Below, in pieces: positions 8,127 through 14,368 of a stretch of 50,934 bases of DNA (within the stretch, counting starts at the first letter, position 1; the number at the start of each line of letters is the position of its first letter). This DNA comes from Deltaproteobacteria bacterium. Its GTDB lineage: Bacteria; Myxococcota_A; Polyangia; Polyangiales; JADJMO01. Made by a program: the position numbers and the translations under genes. Under the pieces are notes generated by a model that was not told the origin of the DNA, searched no databases, and saw nothing but the letters and a program-made list of their open reading frames with translations. The stretch covers positions 1 to 50,934 of the forward strand of contig JANYDK010000039.1 in assembly GCA_025363655.1 (NCBI GenBank). The letters are read 5' to 3'.

Positions 8127-8762
8127 TCAATCGGTAGCAGCGTCGGCGTCGCCGCCGTCCACTTCGGGTGGATTGCAGCTGACCGGCGTCGACTTCCAAT
8201 CGCGCAAGAGCTCGTCCGCCGTCTGGCAATCGAAGTAGACGCGATCGAGTCCTTCGCAGGTGCCGAAGAGACACGCGACGTAGAGCATGTGCGGGCTACA
8301 GGGGCATGCGGCGCGGTCGCTCGGCATGATCGTCGGGCAGGTCGCGACGTAGTCGTCGATCAGCGTCCAGCGTCCGCCGCTGCCGGGATCGTCGCAGCGA
8401 TAGACGTTGAAGGGCGCGCCCGCGTCTGCCGGGCGAAACGCACAACCGTCGGGATACGAGCAGAGAATCGACGCCGGCGCCGAGCACGGATTCGTTCGTG
8501 GGCCGAAGCCGGGATCGTCCTTCGGGCATGCCGACGGATTGGCGTCGCCGTCTGCGCCAGCGTCACTGGATGCATCGGCAGTCGATTTCGAATCGACCGC
8601 GTCGGCCACATCGGTCACGCTGGTCGCATCGAACGTGTCGTGGAAGGCGTCGTTGAAGGCGTCGTCGTTCGATCGAACGGCGCCGCCATCGGTACATCCG
8701 CCGAGCGCGCCGAGCGCGAAGGTGACCACGAACGGTGCGCGCATCGCAGCTGATGCTCGCAT
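8127..8762 (-). CDS. Cys-rich lipoprotein of unknown function
   Basis: Encodes 211 residues. The signal sequence (MRAPFVVTFALGALGGCTDG) ends in a lipobox with Cys. An Asp/Ala/Val-rich linker follows (about residues 30-75), then a domain with at least ten Cys (for example FGPRTNPCSAP, CSYPDGCAF, ACPCSPHMLYVACLFGTC). A short acidic tail closes the protein. The start could be the ATG at 8762 or, more conventionally for the signal peptide, the ATG at 8744. The layout of lipobox, acidic linker and Cys-rich domain recurs at 18250-18987, suggesting outer-membrane surface proteins of this lineage. It is divergent from the di-haem gene. Confidence 0.75.
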   Translation of the reverse strand: MRASAAMRAPFVVTFALGALGGCTDGGAVRSNDDAFNDAFHDTFDATSVTDVADAVDSKSTADASSDAGADGDANPSACPKDDPGFGPRTNPCSAPASILCSYPDGCAFRPADAGAPFNVYRCDDPGSGGRWTLIDDYVATCPTIMPSDRAACPCSPHMLYVACLFGTCEGLDRVYFDCQTADELLRDWKSTPVSCNPPEVDGGDADAATD

Positions 8763-8825
8763 GCTCGCACCGCCTTCGCGCGGGCCGCTCGGGTGGCGGC
8801 GGGGACGTTCTTACGATATTTTCCC

Positions 8826-8854
8826 TTGATCGAGTCGCGCCGCCGGCGTAGGAA
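8826..8854 (+). promoter_or_regulatory. Predicted promoter of the di-haem / ferritin-like run
   Basis: TTGATC (8826-8831) and TAGGAA (8849-8854) are separated by 17 bases, a good spacing for the housekeeping sigma factor. The start codon follows only 8 bases after the -10, so the transcript would be nearly leaderless. Confidence 0.5.
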
Positions 8855-8862
8855 ACCGCAAC

Positions 8863-10131
8863 ATGAAAACGACTTTCAACTTCAGCTTCAAATTTGTGCT
8901 GGGGCTGACTGTCGCCTGTAGTGCGGCGGCCGCGGCGTGCTCTTCGGCGAGCAACCCGGCGGCGACGACGGACGCTGGCGACGCACGTGAGGAAACTCCG
9001 GCGAGCTTGATCAACGCCGCCGACGTCCCCATCGACGGCTCCGACTCCGAGTCGGTGCGTCTCTTCAACGATGGTGACGGGCTCTTCGACCTCCCGTTGC
9101 GTGAGCCCGATGGGCTCGGTCCGCTCTTCATCCGCACCTCGTGCGGCGCATGTCACGATGGCGGCGCGCGCGGACCGGGTCTCGTGCAGAAGATGTCGAT
9201 CGTCGGGCCCGACGGCTTCACCGCGGCTGCCGATCAAACTCCGCTCACCTTCGGCCACACCATCCGCCTCGGGCTCGCCGCCGGTGCGACGACGCCGATC
9301 GTCGCACCGACCGGTGATTTCAAGCTCAAGGTGTCGACGCGCCTCGGGCCTCCCGTCCTCGGACGCGGCTACATGGAGGCCATCGCCGACGCCGAAATCG
9401 AGCGCGTCGAGGCCGAGCAGAAGCTCCGCACCGACGGCATCCACGGCCACATCAACCGCGTCGTCTATGGCTCGGAGCAGAACAGCGACACCTCGTTCTA
9501 CGCCTACAAAAAGGGCGATGCGAACCTCATCGGCCGCTTCGGGGTGAAGGCGCGCGTCGCCACGATCGACGACTTCGTCGCCGACGCGTACCAAGGCGAC
9601 ATGGGGCTGACGACGCCGATGCGTCCAGTCGAATTGGTCAATCCCGACGGTCTCGTCGACGACAAGAGGCCGGGCGTCGATCTCGGAATCGATCACGTCA
9701 ATCGCGTCGCCTTCTATCTCCGCCGCATCGCCATCCCGCGTCGCGTCGGGCTCGACGAGCAGGGCAAGAAGCTCTTCGCCTCGACCAACTGCGCCGTCTG
9801 CCACGCGCCGACGATGAAGACGCGCACCGACTACCCAATCGCCGCGATCGCCGGGATCGACGCCGCCGTCTACACCGACATGCTCTTGCACGACATGGGA
9901 CCCGACCTCGCCGACGGGATGACCGACGGCAGCGCCGGCTCGGGCGACTTCCGCACCACGCCGCTCATCGGTGTGCGCTTCTCCAAGACCTTCCTCCACG
10001 ACGGCCGCGTCACGTCGATCGCCGATGCGATCTTGGCGCACGGTGGCGAAGCAAAGGGTTCCGCCGACGCCTTCCGTGCCCTCTCGGTCGCCGATCAAGA
10101 GGCTCTCGTCGCTTTCGTCGAGGCACTTTAG
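8863..10131 (+). CDS. Di-haem c-type oxidoreductase lipoprotein (DUF1111 type)
   Basis: Exported protein of 422 residues with a lipoprotein-like signal (cluster of Ala and Cys near residues 20-28). Two CxxCH haem-c sites are visible: CGACH near residue 93 in FIRTSCGACHDGGARGPG and CAVCH near 309 in FASTNCAVCHAP. FNDGDGLFDLPLREPDGLGP and the C-terminal DFRTTPLIGVRFSKTFLHDGR are typical of the DUF1111 di-haem oxidoreductase family, related to cytochrome c peroxidases. The substrate is unknown. It is the first gene of a same-strand run: 6 bases separate its stop from the first ferritin-like lipoprotein, which suggests a shared extracytoplasmic redox or iron role. Confidence 0.88.
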   Translation: MKTTFNFSFKFVLGLTVACSAAAAACSSASNPAATTDAGDAREETPASLINAADVPIDGSDSESVRLFNDGDGLFDLPLREPDGLGPLFIRTSCGACHDGGARGPGLVQKMSIVGPDGFTAAADQTPLTFGHTIRLGLAAGATTPIVAPTGDFKLKVSTRLGPPVLGRGYMEAIADAEIERVEAEQKLRTDGIHGHINRVVYGSEQNSDTSFYAYKKGDANLIGRFGVKARVATIDDFVADAYQGDMGLTTPMRPVELVNPDGLVDDKRPGVDLGIDHVNRVAFYLRRIAIPRRVGLDEQGKKLFASTNCAVCHAPTMKTRTDYPIAAIAGIDAAVYTDMLLHDMGPDLADGMTDGSAGSGDFRTTPLIGVRFSKTFLHDGRVTSIADAILAHGGEAKGSADAFRALSVADQEALVAFVEAL

Positions 10132-10137
10132 GCATAT

Positions 10138-11358
10138 ATGAGCGTCCTTTCCTCGAGGTTGCGACGCGCGGTGCTCGTCGCCCTCGCGACACCACTGGCT
10201 GCTTGCTCGAGCAACTCGGAGGCGCCCCCTCTCGACACCGGCTCGTCGGCCGACAGCGCGCTCGGCGACGGCACCGTCTCCCCGCACGACGCCGATGTTT
10301 CCATCGACGCGAGCGACGCGCGCGACGTGCGCGACGCCGACACCGCCATCGACCCCGCGTGCCAGCCGGTCTTCGACTACGACCTCTCCGACGACTGCAC
10401 GTTCGTCTACACGTATCCCTGCGGATTTCCCGACGGCGTGCCGCTCGGGTTCCTCGACTCGCTCGACTGCGTCAACGTCTGTCCGCCGGCCGAGAGCGGG
10501 GTTCCCTTCCTCTGCAACACCGGGATGGTGGTGCCCGAGGCAGAGGTCGGCGTGACCGACGCGACCGATGCGACCGATGCGACCGATGCGACCGAGGGCA
10601 CCGACGCCCTCTCGTCCGACGTTTCGCCGAGCGATGCCGGCCTCATCGCGAGGCTCGCATGCACACATTGCTCGACCGGTCGTCGGCCTCCGGGGCTCGT
10701 GCGCGATCCAGGCGCGCGCCCGCGAAAAGCGACGCGCGCTGCCGGTGTGCTCTTCGCGCAGGTCGCCGAGCTCGAAGCTGCGTCGATCGTGGCGTTCGCC
10801 ACGCTCGGTCGCGAGCTTCGCGTGCACGGGGCGCCGCGAGGGCTCCTCGAGGAAGTCGCTCGTGCGAAACGCGACGAGGTCCGTCATGCGATGGCGATGG
10901 GACAGCTCGCGAGGCGCCTCGGGGGTGCCCCGCGACTTCCGCGCGTGCGCCGCCTCGCCCCGCGTGATCTCGCGACGCTCGCCGCCGACAACGTCGTCGA
11001 GGGTTGCGTTCGCGAAACTTACGGGGCGGCGGTAGCTCTCTTTCAAGCCGTGCGCGCACGCGAGCCACGAATGCGTGCCGTGCTTCGGCGCATTGCCGCC
11101 GACGAAACGCGTCACGCCGAAGTGTCGGCGCGCATCGCTGGATGGACCCGTCGGAGGCTCGGCGCCGATTCCCAGCGACGCATCGACGACAGCGAACGGG
11201 CTGCGATCGCCGCGTTGCGCGCGGAGATCGTCGCCGGAGAGACGCCGGCCGGGCTCCGTGAAGTGTCCGGTTTACCTTCACGAGCTGCCGCGCTCCGCCT
11301 CTTCGACGTGCTCTTCGCCGAGACCGCAGACGATGGCCGAGGTAAACTGCGGGCATGA
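10138..11358 (+). CDS. Lipoprotein with C-terminal ferritin-like domain (tandem copy 1)
   Basis: Encodes 406 residues. The lipobox ends at Cys23 (ATPLAACSS). An acidic linker follows, then a short Cys-containing region (ACQPVFDYDLSDDCTFVYTY). Next comes a run of TDA repeats near residues 140-155 and the motif CTHCSTGRRPPGL. The C-terminal ~170 residues form a predicted four-helix bundle with spaced carboxylate/His motifs: ELEAASIVAF, RDEVRHAM, EGCVRETYGA and DETRHAEVS. This is the E...ExxH...E...ExxH pattern of ferritin-like di-iron proteins. No classical exported ferritin has this architecture, so iron binding is inferred. The gene lies 6 bases after the di-haem gene and overlaps the next paralogue by 4 bases. 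Confidence 0.8.
   Translation: MSVLSSRLRRAVLVALATPLAACSSNSEAPPLDTGSSADSALGDGTVSPHDADVSIDASDARDVRDADTAIDPACQPVFDYDLSDDCTFVYTYPCGFPDGVPLGFLDSLDCVNVCPPAESGVPFLCNTGMVVPEAEVGVTDATDATDATDATEGTDALSSDVSPSDAGLIARLACTHCSTGRRPPGLVRDPGARPRKATRAAGVLFAQVAELEAASIVAFATLGRELRVHGAPRGLLEEVARAKRDEVRHAMAMGQLARRLGGAPRLPRVRRLAPRDLATLAADNVVEGCVRETYGAAVALFQAVRAREPRMRAVLRRIAADETRHAEVSARIAGWTRRRLGADSQRRIDDSERAAIAALRAEIVAGETPAGLREVSGLPSRAAALRLFDVLFAETADDGRGKLRA
10555..10600. repeat. 9-bp tandem repeat encoding Thr-Asp-Ala units
   Basis: About four to five copies of GCGACCGAT lie in frame, encoding TDATDATDAT in the linker of the ferritin-like lipoprotein. Changes in copy number would keep the frame and only alter linker length. 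Confidence 0.8.
11343..11348 (+). promoter_or_regulatory. -10-like TAAACT, 6 nt before ATG 11355
   Basis: TAAACT sits inside the 3' end of the preceding gene, 6 bases before the next start codon. It could give the second ferritin-like gene its own leaderless transcript, in addition to ATGA coupling. Confidence 0.45.
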
Positions 11359-12554
11359 GACGTCGGGCTTCGAGCCTGCTCGCCACGCGCCTGCGCCACG
11401 CCGTCATGTTGGCGATGGCCATTCCCGCCGCGGCTTGCGGCGGTAGCAACGCGACCCCCAATCCTCTCGAGCTAGGCACCGACGCCACGTTGGGTGACGT
11501 CGGCGACGGCAGCAGCGCAGGCGACACGACGAAGGATGGCGACGTGGCAGACGCCGTCGACTCGCACGCACGCGCCGACGCACCTCCGCTCTGGGACGCC
11601 GGCTGCGAGCCCGTGCGAAATCCGGCGATGGGTGACGAGTGCAACGACAGCTACGTCTTGCCGTGCGGGCTCCCGAAAGACTTTCCCGTCGGCGTCGTCG
11701 AACCGATCGGTTGCCTGATCATTTGCCCGCCGCCATGGGCTGGGGTGGTCTTCACCTGCGCGACCGCGCTCATCGATGGCGACGCCGGCGCTTCTCTCGA
11801 CACGGGTGACCCTGGCGACGCCGGCGACGCTGGTGAAGTGGGGGACGCGGTGGCGCTCCCCGAAGGAGGCGCGCTCCTCGTCTGCACGCACTGCGCGAGT
11901 GGCCGGAGGCCGAACGGGCTCGTCGAGAGCGCGCCGCCGGCGTCGTCGTCGGAGGTCGGGCTCCTCTTCGCGCGCGTGGCCGAGCTCGAAGCCGCATCCA
12001 TCGACGCCTTCGCGATCCTTCGACGCGATCTTCGTGCGCACGGTGCACCGACCTCGCTCGTCCGTCGCGCGGCGCGGGCACGACGCGACGAAGTCCGCCA
12101 CGCGCGTTCGATGGCCTCTTTGGCCCGTTTGCACGGCGGACGTCCGCGTCTTCCTCGTGTCTCGCGGCCCGGCTCACCACGAAACTCACGCCGAAGCTTG
12201 CTCGACGTGGCGCGCGAGAACCTCGTCGAAGGGTGCGTGCGCGAGACCTTCGGCGCGGCGGTGGCGACCTTCCAGGCCGAGCGCGCCGCGACGCCGCAGG
12301 TCCGTGCTCGCCTCCGCGCGATCGCGGCCGACGAGATCACCCACGCCGAGCTGTCACACGATCTCGCGCGCTGGCTTTGGCGACGGGTCGGAGCTCGCGC
12401 GCAGATCGAGCTCACCCGCCTCGCTACCGAGAGCGTCCGCGAGCTGCGCCGCGAAATCACGCGATCGCACGTCGCGCCATCCACGCTCGCGGCTTCTGGC
12501 CTGCCGACGAAGCACGAATCGCTGCGTATCCTCGACGCGCTCTTCCCGGCGTAA
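11355..12554 (+). CDS. Lipoprotein with C-terminal ferritin-like domain (tandem copy 2)
   Basis: Paralogue of the preceding gene (399 residues) with the same order: lipobox Cys28 (IPAAACGGS), acidic linker, Cys segment (CEPVRNPAMGDECNDSYVLPCG), CTHCASGRRPNGL, and a di-iron-type bundle. The bundle motifs are ELEAASIDAF, RDEVRHARSM, EGCVRETFGA and DEITHAELS. The spacing of the four carboxylate/His motifs matches copy 1, while signal and linker have diverged strongly. Selection therefore seems to act on the Cys and bundle regions. Its ATG overlaps the previous stop (ATGA). A recent tandem duplication is unlikely given the divergence. Confidence 0.8.
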   Translation: MRRRASSLLATRLRHAVMLAMAIPAAACGGSNATPNPLELGTDATLGDVGDGSSAGDTTKDGDVADAVDSHARADAPPLWDAGCEPVRNPAMGDECNDSYVLPCGLPKDFPVGVVEPIGCLIICPPPWAGVVFTCATALIDGDAGASLDTGDPGDAGDAGEVGDAVALPEGGALLVCTHCASGRRPNGLVESAPPASSSEVGLLFARVAELEAASIDAFAILRRDLRAHGAPTSLVRRAARARRDEVRHARSMASLARLHGGRPRLPRVSRPGSPRNSRRSLLDVARENLVEGCVRETFGAAVATFQAERAATPQVRARLRAIAADEITHAELSHDLARWLWRRVGARAQIELTRLATESVRELRREITRSHVAPSTLAASGLPTKHESLRILDALFPA

Positions 12555-12557
12555 GCT
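12552..12557 (+). promoter_or_regulatory. -10-like TAAGCT, 6 nt before ATG 12564
   Basis: TAAGCT overlaps the stop codon of the upstream gene and lies 6 bases before the start of the first cNMP-binding gene. No Shine-Dalgarno is apparent. Confidence 0.5.
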
Positions 12558-12563
12558 GGCGAG

Positions 12564-13082
12564 ATGTCTGCAGGAGGCAACGACAAGCGCGCGCTGATTC
12601 GGCGAGTGCCGATGTTCGCCGCGCTCGACGATGTCGACGTCGACGCGGTGCTGGCGGTGATCAAGGCGCGAAGAGGTGCGCCCGGCGACGTGCTCTTCCG
12701 TCAAGGAGACGTCGGCAGCACGCTCATCTTCATCGAGAGCGGGCAGCTCGCGGCGATCGTTCGTCAGCCGAGCGGAAGTGACCTGGAAATTGCGCGTTTC
12801 GGGCCGGGAGAAGTGGTCGGCGAGATGGCGCTGCTCGATCCGGCGCCGCGCTCGGCGACGGTGACGGCGGTGAAGGCGACGCTCGTCTACGAGTTCTCGC
12901 GCGATGCGCTCGTCCGTCTTCGGCAGGAGGCACCGCGCGCCGCCGCCGGTCTCGTACGCGCCGTCATTCGCGACGTCACCCGCCGTCTCCGCGAGATCAA
13001 CAAGCGCATCGAGGCCCAGCTCGACGGCGCCGACAAGAGCCGCATGCGCGAGCTCGTCTCGCGCGTGCGAGGGGGCGGCTGA
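12564..13082 (+). CDS. Cyclic-nucleotide-binding domain protein 1
   Basis: Encodes 172 residues made almost entirely of one CNB (Crp/Fnr sensor-type) domain. Visible elements are LIRRVPMFAALDDVDVDAVL, the glycine turn GDVLFRQGDVGSTLIFIESG, and the phosphate-binding-cassette region FGPGEVVGEMALLDPAPRSATV. A helical tail (RRLREINKRIEAQL) follows. There is no DNA-binding HTH or catalytic domain, so it may sense a nucleotide or act as a partner or regulatory subunit. The stop overlaps the start of a second CNB gene (TGATG), indicating translational coupling and perhaps a heteromeric pair. Confidence 0.87.
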   Translation: MSAGGNDKRALIRRVPMFAALDDVDVDAVLAVIKARRGAPGDVLFRQGDVGSTLIFIESGQLAAIVRQPSGSDLEIARFGPGEVVGEMALLDPAPRSATVTAVKATLVYEFSRDALVRLRQEAPRAAAGLVRAVIRDVTRRLREINKRIEAQLDGADKSRMRELVSRVRGGG

Positions 13083-13651
13083 TGACGAGCCCCGTCCAAC
13101 GACTGCGTACGTTTCCTGCGTTGCGCGAGTACGCCGAGGCCGATCTCGAGCTCCTCGCGCGTCTCGCCGTGCCACGCGAGTTTCCGGCGGGCTCGACGCT
13201 CTTCGCGCAAGGTGCGGTGGGCGCGTCTTGCTTCTTGCTCCTCGACGGCGAGGTCGAGGTGATGCGCGCGCACGGCGACAAAATCCGGGTGCTGGCGACG
13301 CTTCGAGCGGGAGCCATCGTCGGGCAAATCGCGCTCGTCGATCGCGCGCCACGTTCGGCGTCGGTGCTCGCGAGCAAGCCGACCCAGACGCTCGAGCTCG
13401 GGCACGACGTCTTCGATCGGCTCATCCAATCGGCGACGCCGCTCGCGCTCCGGTTTCAGGAGCAAATCGCGGTCGCCGGCATTCGTCAGCTACGCGCGGC
13501 GACGGAACGGCTGTCGGTGCTCGCCGACCAGCGCGCCGAAGCGAACGAGTACCTCTACATGCAGGGCGCGCTCGAAGAGTGGGATCTCGACATCAGCGAC
13601 AAGACGCCCGAGGTGCTCGAGCTCGCTTCCGATCCGCGAAGACGTCCGTAG
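13082..13651 (+). CDS. Cyclic-nucleotide-binding domain protein 2
   Basis: Encodes 189 residues with one CNB domain: PALREYAEADLELLARLAVP, then FPAGSTLFAQGAVGASCFLL and GAIVGQIALVDRAPRSASVL. The phosphate-binding cassette has GQIAL where canonical cAMP-binding sites have GE(L/I)AL. The conserved Glu is replaced by Gln, so ligand binding may be weakened or altered. Partner 1 keeps GEMAL. A helical C-terminal part follows, with no HTH. The start overlaps the stop of partner 1 by one base. Its 3' end is convergent with the SDR gene. Confidence 0.85.
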   Translation: MTSPVQRLRTFPALREYAEADLELLARLAVPREFPAGSTLFAQGAVGASCFLLLDGEVEVMRAHGDKIRVLATLRAGAIVGQIALVDRAPRSASVLASKPTQTLELGHDVFDRLIQSATPLALRFQEQIAVAGIRQLRAATERLSVLADQRAEANEYLYMQGALEEWDLDISDKTPEVLELASDPRRRP

Positions 13652-13656
13652 TCCGC

Positions 13657-14343
13657 TCAGCCGGCAACCGGCACGCGCGCGCCGCTGATGATGCGCGCGT
13701 CGGGACCGACGAGGAAGCGAATGACGTTCGCGATCGCGTCCGGAGAGACGCCGCCCGTCATCCCGGCGCGCCGATTGGCCTCGGTGTCGATGAGGCTTGG
13801 AAACACGGCATTTGCGGTGATCCGGTGATCGTGCAGCTCGACGGCGAGCGTCTCGGTGAAGGCGACGAGCGCGCTCTTCGAGGTCGCGTAGGCCGCCGTG
13901 CCGGGGCTCGGTCCGGTCGCGGCGCGCGAGGCGATGTTGACGATCGACCCTCCGCCGGCGGCGATGAGGTGCGGCGTGGCGGCCCGACAGGAGATGACCG
14001 CCGTGCGAAGGTTGAGATCGAGCTGCTTCTGCCAGACGCTCCAAGGCGTCTCGTGCGCGGGCTTGCCGCCATCCCAGCCTCCCGCACAGTTGACCAGCGC
14101 GACGAGCGGGCCGTGCTCGGAGACGAAGGCCGCGTAGGCCGCCGACACCGACTCTTCTTCGGTGAGCTCGACGACGCGACCGACGAGCTTGGCCTCCGGG
14201 GAGGTCGCGAGCTGTGCGCGCAGGCGATCGAGGTCGCCCTCGCGTTGGTAGGGAACGGCGACGGCGTGACCGGCGGAGACGAGCGCGCGGACGACCGATG
14301 CACCGAGTGCCCCGGCGCCCCCCGTGACGATGGCGAGTGACAT
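13657..14343 (-). CDS. Short-chain dehydrogenase/reductase (SDR)
   Basis: Classical SDR of 228 residues. The cofactor motif is TGGAGALGASV, followed by NCAGG, the catalytic Ser in SIVNIASRAA and the YATSK active-site motif. The end GPDARIISGARVPVAG is typical. The substrate is not evident. The ATG at 14343 places the Rossmann motif at the usual position (MSLAIVTGGAG). An upstream in-frame start at 14412 would add 23 residues overlapping the divergent kinase. TACGCT lies 7 nt before this ATG. Confidence 0.87.
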   Translation of the reverse strand: MSLAIVTGGAGALGASVVRALVSAGHAVAVPYQREGDLDRLRAQLATSPEAKLVGRVVELTEEESVSAAYAAFVSEHGPLVALVNCAGGWDGGKPAHETPWSVWQKQLDLNLRTAVISCRAATPHLIAAGGGSIVNIASRAATGPSPGTAAYATSKSALVAFTETLAVELHDHRITANAVFPSLIDTEANRRAGMTGGVSPDAIANVIRFLVGPDARIISGARVPVAG

Positions 14344-14350
14344 GCGGGGG

Positions 14351-14356
14351 AGCGTA
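14351..14356 (-). promoter_or_regulatory. -10-like TACGCT for the SDR gene
   Basis: TACGCT on the minus strand is followed by 7 bases and the SDR start codon. Its terminal TA (14355-14356) is shared with the -10-like element of the divergent kinase. Confidence 0.5.
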
Positions 14357-14360
14357 CACT
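14355..14360 (+). promoter_or_regulatory. -10-like TACACT for the kinase gene
   Basis: TACACT is followed by 8 bases and GTG 14369. It overlaps the SDR -10-like element by the dinucleotide TA, forming a symmetric bidirectional promoter. Confidence 0.5.
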
Positions 14361-14368
14361 CGTCACGA

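Noticed and set aside
8563-11115. An 850-codon minus-strand open frame
   Set aside because: It is a shadow of the di-haem and ferritin-like genes on the other strand. Long antisense frames are expected at this GC content.
14324-14368. ATG at 14324 as the kinase start
   Set aside because: It would overlap the divergent SDR start and leave the promoter element inside the gene. GTG 14369 has a -10-like hexamer at the expected distance. It cannot be fully excluded.
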